From assembly GCF_027706845.1 (NCBI RefSeq), contig NZ_JAQGCZ010000004.1, forward strand, positions 1 to 64,000: a DNA stretch of 64,000 bases. Reading direction: 5' to 3'. The translations under genes were made by a program, and so were the position numbers. Position 1 is the stretch's first letter; the number at the start of each line of letters is the position of its first letter. Shown here piece after piece: positions 8,047-16,862 of the stretch. The notes under the pieces were generated by a model. That model saw only the letters and a program-made list of their open reading frames with translations, ran no database searches and had not been told where the DNA came from. This stretch comes from Mycolicibacterium sp. BiH015 (GTDB taxonomy: Bacteria; Actinomycetota; Actinomycetes; Mycobacteriales; Mycobacteriaceae).

Positions 8047-9309
8047 TCAGCTCGGCATACCGGTGGCGACCCGGGGTGCGTCCCGTTCCGGCGCCACGTC
8101 GAGAACGAACTCGGCCACCCGGGCCCGGTGCTGCTCGGCGCTGCCGAGCAGTGCGGCGTCGGTGTAGGCCCGCTTGTAGTACAGATGGGCCTGATGCTCC
8201 CAGGTGAACCCGATACCACCGTGGACCTGAATGGCGTCGGTCGCAACCCGCACGAACGCCGCCGAGCACGTCGCCTGGGCGATGCTGACGGCGAGTGCAG
8301 GATCGTCGGACCCGTCGGTGAGCGCCCATACCGCGTGAAAAGCGGTCGAGCGCGCGTGTTCGAGGGCGACGAGGTCGTCGGCGAGCCGGTGTTTGACGGC
8401 CTGAAACGACCCGATCGGCCTGCCGAACTGCAGCCGGTTCTTCGCGTACTCGACCGACAGGTCGAGCAGATGCTGAGCCGCGCCGACCTGTTCGACGGCG
8501 AGCAGCGCACCTCCGACATGCAGCGCGTGGCTGATGACGCGTTCAGCTTCCTCGGGGCCGGCGACCAGCTGCCCCGGGGCGCGGGTCAGCTCGACGGTGG
8601 CCTGCGGACGGGTCAGGTCGAGGGTGGTCAGCGAGATGCGTTGCACGCCAGCGCTGTTCGCTTCGACGGCATACAGGCCGACGCCGTCGGGGGAGTTGGC
8701 GGCGACGAGCAGGACGTCCGCCGCGCCCGCGTCGACGACGCGTTCGACCGTGCCGGACAGTGCCCAACCCTCGTCGGCGCGGACGGCCTCGACGGACACG
8801 GATGCGGGATCGAAGGCACCCGCGTCGTCGGCGACGGCGAACGCCGCGGTACGCGTGCCCTCGACCAGCGGCCCTAGCAGGTCGCTCCCACCGGATGCCG
8901 CGACCAGTGCCGGGATCGCGAGGTAGACCGTGCCGAACAGCGGGCCGCACGCCAGCGCCGCGCCGAGTTGCTCGACGGCGACGGCCTGATCGACCAGCGA
9001 GCCGCCGGCGCCGCCCTCGGACTCCGGGACAGCCATGCCGAGCACACCGAGCTCGGTGCCCAGTCGTGCCCAGACCTTCGGGTCGAACGGCGGGTCCGAG
9101 GTCATCCAGCCGCGGACCGCGCTCTCATCGACGTGGTCGGCGCAGAACTTGCGTACCGCTGCGCGCAGCTGGCCCTGCTCCTCGCTGAACACGAACTCGA
9201 CCTCAGCCACATTCTTGGGCTGATCCGCAAGCTCCTCAGCCGTGCCTTTGGGCTGATCCGCAAGCTCCTCAGCCGTGCCTTTGGGCTGATCCGCAAGCTC
9301 CTCAGCCAC
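8047..9309 (-). CDS. Acyl-CoA dehydrogenase subunit (FadE, GGIGFTWEH type) with N-terminal repeat
   Basis: 420 residues from GTG 9309, supported by AAGGAG seven bases upstream. Residues 2-34 are three copies of an 11-residue unit (AEELADQPKGT), after which the family sequence begins at AEVEFVFSEEQ. The C-terminal signature is QVHGGIGFTWEH. This subtype usually pairs with a GGTSEV-type subunit to form a heterotetrameric alpha2beta2 acyl-CoA dehydrogenase, and exactly that subunit is encoded immediately upstream, overlapping by 8 nt. It is expected to use FAD to desaturate a CoA thioester, often steroid-side-chain or branched acyl substrates in actinobacteria. Substrate not readable. Confidence 0.9.
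   Translation of the reverse strand: MAEELADQPKGTAEELADQPKGTAEELADQPKNVAEVEFVFSEEQGQLRAAVRKFCADHVDESAVRGWMTSDPPFDPKVWARLGTELGVLGMAVPESEGGAGGSLVDQAVAVEQLGAALACGPLFGTVYLAIPALVAASGGSDLLGPLVEGTRTAAFAVADDAGAFDPASVSVEAVRADEGWALSGTVERVVDAGAADVLLVAANSPDGVGLYAVEANSAGVQRISLTTLDLTRPQATVELTRAPGQLVAGPEEAERVISHALHVGGALLAVEQVGAAQHLLDLSVEYAKNRLQFGRPIGSFQAVKHRLADDLVALEHARSTAFHAVWALTDGSDDPALAVSIAQATCSAAFVRVATDAIQVHGGIGFTWEHQAHLYYKRAYTDAALLGSAEQHRARVAEFVLDVAPERDAPRVATGMPS
9217..9307 (-). repeat. 33-bp tandem repeat, about 2.8 identical copies, at a gene-gene junction
   Basis: Units begin at 9217, 9250 and 9283 on the plus-strand numbering and are identical where they overlap. The unit is in frame and encodes AEELADQPKGT. 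It sits at the overlapping stop/start of two FadE genes, so it lengthens the N-terminus of the downstream protein without breaking the frame. Such a minisatellite should vary in copy number between strains. Confidence 0.9.
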
Positions 9310-10492
9310 GCGGGATCTCCTTCCACGCCATCCCCGCGTCCGCCCGCAGGTCTCCCGGTAGGCCGAGCACCCGCTCGGCGAGGATGTTGCGCATCACCTC
9401 GGAGGTGCCGCCCTCGATCGTGTTGGCGCGGCTGCGCAGGAACCGCTGCTGGATCGGGCCACGCCAGTCGCCCCCGTCGCCGTCCTGCCCGTCCATCGAG
9501 TAGCCGTCGTACAGGATCCCCTCGGGTCCGAGCAGATCCATGCAGAACTCGTAGATGTGCTGGTTGAGTTCCGCGCCGACGAGCTTGCCGATCGAGCCTT
9601 CCGGGCCGGGACCGCCGACCGTGGCCGCCGCCCTGGACCGTTCCGATGTCAGCCGTTGCGCTTCGCTGCGCAGCCACAGGCTGGTGAGCCGATCCCGCAG
9701 GACCGGGGTCTGCAGATCCGGGCGCGATGTCCACAAAGCGACCGCATCCGAGATGGTGCCTGCGCCGCGTCGGTTACCGCTGCCGCCGAGCGCGCTGCGC
9801 TCGTTCATCAGCGTTGTCATCGCCACTCGCCAGCCGTCACCGACGGCACCGAGCCGGAACGCGTCCGGGATGCGGGCGTCGGTCATGTAGACCTCGTTGA
9901 ACTCGGCGTGACCGGTCATCTGCCGCAGCGGACGGGTCTGGACGCCCTCGCCGTGCATGTCGATGACGAAGTAGGTCAACCCCTTGTGCTTGGGCAAGTT
10001 CGGATCGGTGCGTGCGAGCAGCAGTCCCCACTTGGCCCGGTGTGCGAGGCTGGTCCACACCTTCTGGCCGTTGACGATCCAGGTGTCCCCGTCCAGGACC
10101 GCCGTCGTCGCCAGGCCCGCGAGGTCAGAACCGGCACCCGGCTCGGAGAACAGCTGACACCAGATGTCCTCGGTCGTCGCCAGCGGACGGAGCAGCCGTT
10201 TGCGGATCTCGTCGGTCTGCGCGTGTTCGCGCACCGTGGGGGCGGCCATGCCGTAGCCCATCGGGTTCAGTCCCAGCGGCACGGGTCCTCCCGCGCCCTG
10301 CAGGATGCGGTCGGCGACCGCCTGCAGGCCGCGGGACACCCCGAGGCCCCCGAACCCCTCGGGGAAATGCACCCACGACAGGCCCGCGTCGAAGCAGGCG
10401 CCGAGAAATTGCGGTATCGGGACAGACTTCGGGTCGTGCTCGGCGACGACGTGTCGCGCGGCGTCCGCTACCCGGTCGGCATCAGTGCCCAT
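9302..10492 (-). CDS. Acyl-CoA dehydrogenase subunit (FadE, GGTSEV type)
   Basis: 396 residues from ATG 10492. The FAD/substrate motif WCQLFSEPGAGSDLAG and the C-terminal EGGTSEVMRNILAERVLGLP are those of medium-length FadE proteins. It overlaps the downstream FadE gene by 8 nt, indicating co-translation of two unequal subunits. In characterised mycobacterial cases such paired subunits make alpha2beta2 enzymes with one FAD site per heterodimer. The reaction is alpha,beta-dehydrogenation of an acyl-CoA with electrons passed to ETF. Confidence 0.9.
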   Translation of the reverse strand: MGTDADRVADAARHVVAEHDPKSVPIPQFLGACFDAGLSWVHFPEGFGGLGVSRGLQAVADRILQGAGGPVPLGLNPMGYGMAAPTVREHAQTDEIRKRLLRPLATTEDIWCQLFSEPGAGSDLAGLATTAVLDGDTWIVNGQKVWTSLAHRAKWGLLLARTDPNLPKHKGLTYFVIDMHGEGVQTRPLRQMTGHAEFNEVYMTDARIPDAFRLGAVGDGWRVAMTTLMNERSALGGSGNRRGAGTISDAVALWTSRPDLQTPVLRDRLTSLWLRSEAQRLTSERSRAAATVGGPGPEGSIGKLVGAELNQHIYEFCMDLLGPEGILYDGYSMDGQDGDGGDWRGPIQQRFLRSRANTIEGGTSEVMRNILAERVLGLPGDLRADAGMAWKEIPRG

Positions 10493-10628
10493 AGCTGCAC
10501 ACTAAATCAGTGCGCAGCTCCGCCGACAGCGGATCAGCGAGCAGTCAGCGCGAGGCGCTCGTAGTGCGCCCTGTGGCGACGTTGCAGGAGGAACCGGAGC
10601 CACCGAACATCAAGTAACACAGTGATCC

Positions 10629-11036
10629 TTAAGCGGTCTTGGTGAGCAGGGGGAGCAACTGGCGGCGCGCGACCATCGCATCGGCGAAGTGGTTGAGCGC
10701 CTCGGGGACCGAGCCGGTCGCCGGGAAATCGATCCCGGCGGCATTGAGGGTCTCCTCGACCGCGCGGCTGGCGATCATGGACCACTCTTCGCCGGCGGCG
10801 GTGCAGAGGTCATCGATGACGAACAGCAGCGAAATGGCTTCCTCGCTAAAGGAATCGACATCGCTGAGGTCCAGGACGAAGGGCTTCTCCGGAAGGATGA
10901 AGCGGTCGATGTAGCGTCCGGCGCGCTCGACGTTGCGAACGTCGAGATGACCGGAGACCTTGACGACGGTGGCCAGCTGACGACAGTGCGCCCGAATGTC
11001 GGCGCCATCGCAGTGAAACGTCGGATTGCCGTACAT
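10629..11036 (-). CDS. STAS-domain protein (anti-sigma-factor antagonist-like)
   Basis: 135 residues from ATG 11036, chosen because GGGAGG lies seven bases upstream; upstream in-frame starts give a non-homologous extension. The STAS fold is visible: KVSGHLDVRNVERAG, then FVLDLSDVDSFSEEAISLL, the region that carries the regulatory phospho-Ser/Thr in SpoIIAA-like proteins. Role: probably binds an anti-sigma factor or sensory partner. No anti-sigma kinase gene is adjacent. The 147 bp upstream, between it and polD2, probably hold its promoter. Confidence 0.82.
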   Translation of the reverse strand: MYGNPTFHCDGADIRAHCRQLATVVKVSGHLDVRNVERAGRYIDRFILPEKPFVLDLSDVDSFSEEAISLLFVIDDLCTAAGEEWSMIASRAVEETLNAAGIDFPATGSVPEALNHFADAMVARRQLLPLLTKTA

Positions 11037-11183
11037 CGCAGCCTCCCTCGATCTCGTTGGTTGTGGGCTCATCGGCGAGCGACACAACCATCAAGGTAGT
11101 GAGCCAATTTAAGGCCGCTGGCAGTAACGACTAATTGTTCGGTAAGAACCTGAGACGGCCTTTGCAGCAAACTCGTCGGTAAC

Positions 11184-12443
11184 TTAGTCCCGGCGCAGCT
11201 GCTGGGCGCCGGTGTAACCCACCCACGGGTTGTAGTCGGCGAGAAGCTCCTCCTGCGGCGGGCGATGCTCCTCGGCGACATGCTGAAGGTTGATCCGGAT
11301 CCGATACCAGATCGAGCTGGGCCCGCGCATACCGTCCACGAGAACATCTGCGGGCTCCAGCTTTTCGGACGCCGACGGGTACTTGTCGCGCCACCGCGCC
11401 AACGCGGCCAGCGCCTCGTCCTTGGTCTTGGTCCGGGCGATCTCGATGAGCGGCATCACCGACGCGCGGCGTCCGTCGACGGATCTGTTGGCGCCCCTCG
11501 GCGCCTTCTCGGCAGGGCCGAGCTTGTCGGCCAGGTCGAGCAGTGACTCCAGACCGCCCGCGGTGTCGTCCATGCCTTCCCACGGGTCACCGTGATCGGC
11601 GAACCGCTGCGGCACGGTGGCGACGGTGAACGCCTCGGGTCTGCATTCGGCGACCTCGTCCCAGAACAGCGGTGTCGACACCCGCGCGTCCGGGGTGGCG
11701 CGCACCGAGTAGGCCGACGCCACGGTGCGGTCCTTGGCGTTCTGGTTGAAGTCGACGAAGACGCCGTGGCGTTCCTCCTTCCACCACCGCGCCGTCGCCG
11801 ACTCGGGGGCCCGACGTTCGACCTCGCGCGCGACCGTCTCGGCCGCCAGCCGCACGAGCTTGAACGGCCACCGGCGATGGATGCGCGCATAGATGTGGAA
11901 GCCACGCGACCCCGAGGTCTTGGGCCACGCCACCAGCCCGTGCTCTTCGAGCACCTCGCGCGCAACGAACGCGACGTCGAGGATCTGCCGCCACCCCACC
12001 CCGGGCATCGGGTCCAGGTCGACGCGGAGCTCGTCGGGGTGGTCCAGGTCGTCGGCGCGGACAGGATGCGGGTTGAGGTCGACGCAGCCGAGGTTCACCG
12101 CCCAGATCAGGCCGGCGGGGTCGTGCAGCACCGCTTCCTTGGCCGACGTTCCCCGCGCGTACTTCAACTCGGCCACGTCGACGAAATCCGGGCGCTTCTC
12201 CGGGGCGCGCTTCTGGAAGACGGCCTCCTCGGCGATGCCCTTGACGAACCGTTTGAGGATCATCGGACGGTCCTGCACACCGCGCAGCGCTCCGTCGGCG
12301 ACCGCGGCGTAATAGTGCATCAGATCGAGCTTGGTCAGCCCGAGATCTGCGAACACCACCTTGCCGGGATTGGTGATGGGCACCAGCTGCCCGCCGATCT
12401 CGAAATTCTCGTGAGCGGGCATTTCCTCATCGTAGGTTTCCAA
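11184..12443 (-). CDS. polD2: Stand-alone LigD-type primase-polymerase (PolDom), PolD2 orthologue
   Basis: 419 residues counted from TTG 12443; ATG 12422 (MPAHENFEIGG) is an equally plausible start. The archaeo-eukaryotic primase-type polymerase domain is clear: the catalytic metal motif is in ELRVDLDPMPG, and the TSGSRGFHIYARI segment carries the conserved His. These enzymes add ribonucleotides or deoxynucleotides at gaps and ends; in mycobacteria they are LigD-POL paralogues, named PolD2 for Rv0269c as I remember it. No ligase or nuclease domain is fused. The neighbour fadD2 is divergent, in the same order as Rv0269c-Rv0270. Confidence 0.88.
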   Translation of the reverse strand: METYDEEMPAHENFEIGGQLVPITNPGKVVFADLGLTKLDLMHYYAAVADGALRGVQDRPMILKRFVKGIAEEAVFQKRAPEKRPDFVDVAELKYARGTSAKEAVLHDPAGLIWAVNLGCVDLNPHPVRADDLDHPDELRVDLDPMPGVGWRQILDVAFVAREVLEEHGLVAWPKTSGSRGFHIYARIHRRWPFKLVRLAAETVAREVERRAPESATARWWKEERHGVFVDFNQNAKDRTVASAYSVRATPDARVSTPLFWDEVAECRPEAFTVATVPQRFADHGDPWEGMDDTAGGLESLLDLADKLGPAEKAPRGANRSVDGRRASVMPLIEIARTKTKDEALAALARWRDKYPSASEKLEPADVLVDGMRGPSSIWYRIRINLQHVAEEHRPPQEELLADYNPWVGYTGAQQLRRD

Positions 12444-12466
12444 GCCGGACTGCGACCGTCGTCACA

Positions 12467-12472
12467 TAAGGT
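12467..12472 (+). promoter_or_regulatory. Candidate -10 element giving a leaderless fadD2 transcript
   Basis: TAAGGT fits the mycobacterial TANNNT -10 pattern. With the usual 6-7 bp spacing, transcription would begin at about 12479, the A of the fadD2 ATG. There is no Shine-Dalgarno before that ATG. Leaderless genes are common in mycobacteria. Confidence 0.45.
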
Positions 12473-12478
12473 TGACGC

Positions 12479-14176
12479 ATGTCCAAGCTCAGCGATCTTC
12501 CGTTGCAGGCGCTCACCACCGTGAATCAGTCGCTCGGGAAATACCTCGAGCGTGGTTCGGCTGAGCTGCACTACGCCCGCAAGATGTTCGAGGCGGGGGC
12601 GCTGAAACTGGAGCCGCCGCAAGACATCGCCGCGTTCGTCGCCGACATACGGCGCTGGGGTGAGATCGGGATGATCCCGGCCCTCAACGCGCGTCGCTAC
12701 CCGAACCGCAACGCCGTTATCGACGATTTCGGCGAGTTCACGTTCAAAGAGCTCGACGACGCGGTCAACGCAGTGGCCAACGGGCTGCTGGCCAAGGGCG
12801 TCAAAGGCGGCGACGGGGTCGCGATTCTCGCTCGCAACCACCGCTGGTTCCTGGTGTCCGTCTACGCCACAGCCAAGATCGGTGCCCGCATCATTCTGCT
12901 CAACAGCGAGTTCTCCGGCCCGCAGATCAAAGAGGTGTCCGAACGCGAGGGCGCCAAGCTCATCATTTTCGACGACGAGTACACCGCCGCCGTCGCGCAG
13001 GCCGATCCCGAGCTGGGCAAGCTGCGTGCGCTCGGCGTCAACCCGGATAAGGAGGAGCCGTCGGGAAGCACCGACGAGACCCTCGAAGAGCTCATCGCCC
13101 GCACCAGCGCCATGCCGCCGCCGAAGGCGACGAAGCATTCGTCGATCATCATCCTGACCAGTGGCACCACCGGAACCCCCAAGGGCGCCAACCGCAGTGC
13201 CCCGCCGTCGCTGGCCCCGATCGGCGGCGTGCTGTCCTCGGTGCCGTTCAAGGCGGGCGAGGTGACTTCGTTGCCCGCACCGATGTTTCATGCACTCGGG
13301 TTCCTGCACGGCACCATCGCGATGATGCTGGGCTCAACGCTGGTGCTGCGCAGGCGGTTCAAGCCGGCCACGGTGTTGGCCGACATCGAGAAGCACAAGG
13401 CCACCGCGATCGTCGTCGTCCCGGTGATGCTGTCTCGCATGCTCGACGAGCTCGACAAGACCTCTCCGAAACCCAACCTGTCGTCGCTGCGCATCGTCTT
13501 CGTCTCGGGCAGCCAGCTCGGCGCCGAGCTGGCCACCAGGGCGATGAAGGAACTCGGCCCCGTGGTCTACAACCTGTACGGTTCCACCGAAGTGGCGTTC
13601 GCGACCATCGCTGGCCCGCAACATCTTTCGATCAATCCCGCCACCGTCGGGCCAGTTGTCAGGGGGATGAAGGTCAGGATCCTCGACGACAACGGCAACG
13701 ACGTGCCCAAGGGTCAGGTCGGCCGCATCTTCGTCGGCAACTTCTTCCCGTTCGAGGGCTATACCGGCGGTGGCGGGAAGCAGATCATCGACGGTCTGCT
13801 GTCCTCGGGTGATGTCGGCTACTTCGACGAGAACGACCTGCTCTATGTCAGTGGTCGCGACGACGAGATGATCGTCTCCGGCGGAGAGAACGTCTTCCCC
13901 GCCGAGATCGAGGATCTCGTCAGCGGCCATCCCGAGGTCGTCGAGGCCACCGCGATCGGGGTCGAGGACAAGGAGTGGGGTCACCGGCTGCGCTGCTTCG
14001 TGGTCAAGGTCGAAGGCGCGTCGATCGACGAGGATGCGATCAAGGCCTACGTGCGTGACAACCTTGCCCGCTACAAGGTGCCGCGCGAGGTGGTCTTCCT
14101 CGACGAACTACCCCGCAATCCCACGGGCAAGATCCTCAAGCGCGAACTGCGCGAGATGGACCTCCCGACGGATTAG
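12479..14176 (+). CDS. fadD2: Fatty-acid-CoA ligase FadD2
   Basis: 565 residues, close to the usual length of this group. Adenylation-domain motifs in order: phosphate loop LTSGTTGTPKG (about 226-236), YNLYGSTEVA, YVSGRDDEMIVSGGENVFP and the catalytic Lys in NPTGKILKREL near the C-terminus. It activates a carboxylic acid as acyl-AMP and then forms the CoA thioester. Gene order next to polD2 and, further on, fadE6 matches the Rv0269c-Rv0271c neighbourhood, which supports the symbol. Chain-length preference cannot be read. Confidence 0.9.
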   Translation: MSKLSDLPLQALTTVNQSLGKYLERGSAELHYARKMFEAGALKLEPPQDIAAFVADIRRWGEIGMIPALNARRYPNRNAVIDDFGEFTFKELDDAVNAVANGLLAKGVKGGDGVAILARNHRWFLVSVYATAKIGARIILLNSEFSGPQIKEVSEREGAKLIIFDDEYTAAVAQADPELGKLRALGVNPDKEEPSGSTDETLEELIARTSAMPPPKATKHSSIIILTSGTTGTPKGANRSAPPSLAPIGGVLSSVPFKAGEVTSLPAPMFHALGFLHGTIAMMLGSTLVLRRRFKPATVLADIEKHKATAIVVVPVMLSRMLDELDKTSPKPNLSSLRIVFVSGSQLGAELATRAMKELGPVVYNLYGSTEVAFATIAGPQHLSINPATVGPVVRGMKVRILDDNGNDVPKGQVGRIFVGNFFPFEGYTGGGGKQIIDGLLSSGDVGYFDENDLLYVSGRDDEMIVSGGENVFPAEIEDLVSGHPEVVEATAIGVEDKEWGHRLRCFVVKVEGASIDEDAIKAYVRDNLARYKVPREVVFLDELPRNPTGKILKRELREMDLPTD

Positions 14177-14181
14177 CACCG

Positions 14182-14240
14182 CGAGCGCGCGGGTCTGCAC
14201 GGCGACGCGCCGGTCAGGTCTGGCAGTTCGCGCGCGCTCG
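14182..14240. repeat. GC-rich inverted repeat between fadD2 and the SDR gene
   Basis: CGAGCGCGCG at 14182-14191 is the perfect reverse complement of 14231-14240, and CTGC inside the left arm can pair with GCAG inside the right arm. It begins 5 bp after the fadD2 stop, consistent with a terminator. It resembles GCGAG-rich palindromes I associate with intergenic regions of fast-growing mycobacteria, but I cannot confirm membership. Confidence 0.6.
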
Positions 14241-14269
14241 TCGCGGGAATACTGCGCCTCCCTCGGTGG

Positions 14270-14275
14270 TAGTAC
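14270..14275 (+). promoter_or_regulatory. Candidate -10 element for a leaderless SDR transcript
   Basis: TAGTAC (followed by T) ends 7 bp before the GTG at 14282, so the transcript could start at that GTG. No ribosome-binding site precedes the start codon. Weak but consistent with the fadD2 and Hsp70-like promoters in this window. Confidence 0.35.
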
Positions 14276-14281
14276 TCAGCC

Positions 14282-15061
14282 GTGAACATCGATCTGACCG
14301 GAAAGACGGCCCTCGTCACGGGTTCGACGCAAGGTATCGGCCTGGCGATCGCGCAGGGACTCGCATCCAGCGGTGCCCGCGTGGTGGTCAACGGCCGCAG
14401 CCGCGACCGCGTCGAGGAGGCGGTCGCCAAGATCGACGGGGACGCCGTCGGTGTGGCCGCCGACGTGGCGAGTGCAGACGGGGCGGAGACGCTGTTCGGC
14501 GAGCTGCCCCACGTCGACGTCCTGGTCAACAATCTCGGCATCTTCGGTGCGGTGCCGGCCCGCGAGATCACCGACGAGCAGTGGCGCACCTACTTCGAGG
14601 TCAACGTGCTCGCCGCCGCCCGGCTCATCCGCCATTACCTGCCCGGCATGGTGGACCGGCACTGGGGCAGGGTGTTGCAGATCGCCAGCGACTCGGCCAT
14701 CGTCACGCCCGAGGAGATGATCCATTACGGGGTGTCGAAGACAGCGCTGCTGGCGTTGTCGCGTGGCTTCGCCAAGGACGCGGCGGGCACCGGGGTCACC
14801 GTCAACTCGGTGATCGCCGGGCCGACACACACCGCCGGCGTCGAGGATTTCGTCTACCAGCTGGTCGACCAGTCACTTCCGTGGGAGAAGGCGCAGCGCG
14901 AGTTCATGCGGCTGCACCGGCCGCAGTCGCTGATTCAGCGGCTGATCGAGCCCGAGGAGATCGCGAACATGGTCACCTACCTGGCGTCACCGCTGGCATC
15001 GGCGACGACGGGCGGTGCGCTGCGTGTCGACGGCGGCTACGTCGACGCGATCCTGCCCTGA
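14282..15061 (+). CDS. Short-chain dehydrogenase/reductase (classical SDR)
   Basis: 259 residues from GTG 14282. NAD(P)-binding motif TGSTQGIG at about 12-19, the NNLG motif, catalytic Tyr-Lys in HYGVSKTALLALSRG (about 152-156) and the C-terminal DGGYVD typical of FabG-like SDRs. It oxidises or reduces an alcohol/ketone. No genetic partner is obvious: upstream fadD2 has its own hairpin behind it, and the downstream gene is convergent and overlaps by 25 nt. Confidence 0.88.
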   Translation: MNIDLTGKTALVTGSTQGIGLAIAQGLASSGARVVVNGRSRDRVEEAVAKIDGDAVGVAADVASADGAETLFGELPHVDVLVNNLGIFGAVPAREITDEQWRTYFEVNVLAAARLIRHYLPGMVDRHWGRVLQIASDSAIVTPEEMIHYGVSKTALLALSRGFAKDAAGTGVTVNSVIAGPTHTAGVEDFVYQLVDQSLPWEKAQREFMRLHRPQSLIQRLIEPEEIANMVTYLASPLASATTGGALRVDGGYVDAILP

Positions 15062-16314
15062 TTCGCGATGGCTTCGGCGACACGTCGGCCACTCACCAGC
15101 GCGCCCTGAATCGAGGCTGTGTCCCGGTGGTCCCCGCACACCCAGAGCCCGTCGTCGACGCGAATCGACCGGCGGACGCGCAGCGGGGGTGGCTGGACGG
15201 GCAACGCTTCGGGAATGACATGTCGGGTGATCAGGCTCCACCTCGACGTGTCGGCGCCCAGAATGTCGCCCGCGTGTGACTGCATGGCCGCCTGCGCCGG
15301 TGGTTCCGAACCGGGGCCGAGCAGAGCGGACGCGGCGACGAGGTGTCGGCCGACGGGTGCGTACGTCGGCGCAGCTTTACTGATGACCGCTGTATTGACG
15401 AGCGGCCCGGCGGGTTTGGGTCGGGCGTCGACCCACAACATCGCCGGACCGGGAAGCGGACTGTCGACCGCCCACCAGTCGGTGACCACGCCCTTCATCT
15501 GCGGAGCGGGAACCCCGGTCAGGGCTTCCGCCGTTCGCGCATCGGTGGCCACCACCACGTGGCGGGTTCGCAGGACGTCGTGCCCGTCGGTGACTGTCCA
15601 GCCGCTCCCGTCTCGTTTGATATGAGTCACCTTGTGCCGCAGTGCGATTCGGTCTGTGATCGGTACGGCGATCGCCTGCGGCAGCGCCCGCATGCCGTCG
15701 GCGGGCAGGCCGGGAACACCCAGTGCGAACATCCGGACGAGCAACAAGATGAACGCGTTCGACGTCATCCCCCTGTCGTCGAGGACGACACCGGCGAGGA
15801 ACTGGTCGAGAACCCTGCGCGGCAGGCCGTGCACTCGTGCACGTTCCAGGGCTCCGTACAACGAGTCGTCGCGCGTCGGCGCGGTCAATCCGCGAGCCCG
15901 CAGAGCCGGGCCCGCCCATCGCGCAAGCGCCCACAGCTCTCGAACACCCAAACCCGCCGTCAACGCCATGCGCGGCAGCCGGCCCGGCGAACGGAGCGGA
16001 TGCGCCCACACTCGCGAGCGGTTCTGGTCACGCAGCACCACGCCGGCTTCGAAGGGTTGGATGCGCAACGACGAAACGTCAACGGCCCGTGGTAATTCCG
16101 GATAGGCAGGGTTCAATACCTGGAAGCCACGGTCGCAGCGGAATCCGTCGACGACGTCGGTGCGGACTCGGCCGCCGATCGCGTCCGCCCCGTCCCAGAC
16201 CGTGACTGCGAAGCCGCGCTCGTGCAGGACCGACGCACACCGCAACCCGGCAAGCCCGGCGCCGATGACGAGTACGTCGCAGTCTGCACCCGGGTACCGC
16301 TGCTCGGACGCCAT
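15037..16314 (-). CDS. FAD-dependent amine oxidase/protoporphyrinogen-oxidase-like protein
   Basis: 425 residues from ATG 16314 (MASEQRYPGADCDVL). The dinucleotide-binding motif GAGLAGLRCASVL is followed by GGRVRTDVVDGFRCDRGFQVLNP (as separate blocks GGRVRT and DRGFQVL), as in phytoene desaturase and amine oxidase relatives. A C-terminal FAD motif is present at GDHRDTASIQGAL. It likely oxidises a hydrophobic substrate with FAD. Its 3' end overlaps the convergent SDR gene by 25 nt. Substrate unknown. Confidence 0.85.
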   Translation of the reverse strand: MASEQRYPGADCDVLVIGAGLAGLRCASVLHERGFAVTVWDGADAIGGRVRTDVVDGFRCDRGFQVLNPAYPELPRAVDVSSLRIQPFEAGVVLRDQNRSRVWAHPLRSPGRLPRMALTAGLGVRELWALARWAGPALRARGLTAPTRDDSLYGALERARVHGLPRRVLDQFLAGVVLDDRGMTSNAFILLLVRMFALGVPGLPADGMRALPQAIAVPITDRIALRHKVTHIKRDGSGWTVTDGHDVLRTRHVVVATDARTAEALTGVPAPQMKGVVTDWWAVDSPLPGPAMLWVDARPKPAGPLVNTAVISKAAPTYAPVGRHLVAASALLGPGSEPPAQAAMQSHAGDILGADTSRWSLITRHVIPEALPVQPPPLRVRRSIRVDDGLWVCGDHRDTASIQGALVSGRRVAEAIANQGRIAST

Positions 16315-16393
16315 AGAGCCGTCATACCCGGTGAACGACGGACAACTCCCGGTGAGATCGGGCACGTCACAGATCGGTAAGCGCGCCCCGGTC

Positions 16394-16723
16394 CTAGCGG
16401 ACGCCGTCGACCATGAAAGCTGAGCCCGGGATCGCCAGCGCCACCAGCATCAGCAGGAGCAGGAACCACGCGATGCCCTGCCAGGCGACCCATCCGCCGC
16501 CGGCCCGCCACACGCGGTAGGCGCGGACGAGCGCACCCGCACCGCCGAGGAACAGGAACAGCGGAACCAGCGAGGCCGCGTACACCGAGTCGCGGGCACC
16601 GAACGCATAGAACGCGAAGGCCAGGGCCGCCAGCGCCACCACAGCCACCCCGTACAGCGCAGCAGCCCGGAACGCGCCCGGCTTCTCCAGCCTCTTCTCG
16701 GCGAAATCTCGGTCGTTGCTCAT
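16394..16723 (-). CDS. Small integral membrane protein, uncharacterised
   Basis: 109 residues from ATG 16723 (MSNDRDFAEKRLEKPG); longer in-frame starts give a low-quality extension. Three hydrophobic segments: AALYGVAVVALAALAFAF, a second around YAASLVPLFLFLGGAGAL, and a third around WFLLLLMLVALAIPG. The N-terminus is charged and cytoplasmic by the positive-inside rule. No catalytic motif and no known family recognised. Its stop is 79 bp from the start of the FAD oxidoreductase on the same strand. Confidence 0.72.
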   Translation of the reverse strand: MSNDRDFAEKRLEKPGAFRAAALYGVAVVALAALAFAFYAFGARDSVYAASLVPLFLFLGGAGALVRAYRVWRAGGGWVAWQGIAWFLLLLMLVALAIPGSAFMVDGVR

Positions 16724-16830
16724 CGTCGGACGGGTTCCCCCGATTCCGGGATACATGCCTCGACACGGCACCCTTGCCGCATACCTACGTCCTCGCGCAG
16801 ATATGTCCGAACGAAACCTGTTGCCGTCAC

Positions 16831-16862
16831 GGGCGTTTGTGAGTGCCCTTGGGTAAACGCCC
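16831..16862. repeat. Nested hairpin in the intergenic region before the GGDEF gene
   Basis: GGGCGTTT at 16831-16838 pairs perfectly with AAACGCCC at 16855-16862, and the 16-nt loop contains CCC-TT-GGG, which can pair as well. It lies in the 273-bp divergent region between the small membrane protein and the GGDEF gene, about 135 bp before the latter's start. It may be a regulatory RNA structure or a protein site; nothing else in that region is recognisable. Confidence 0.5.

Noticed and set aside
9217..9307. Possible CRISPR array
   Set aside because: The units are directly contiguous with no spacers and are translated in frame.
16835..16855. SigF-type promoter (GTTT and GGGTA)
   Set aside because: Both boxes are present but separated by only 12 bp, shorter than the usual 15-17 bp.
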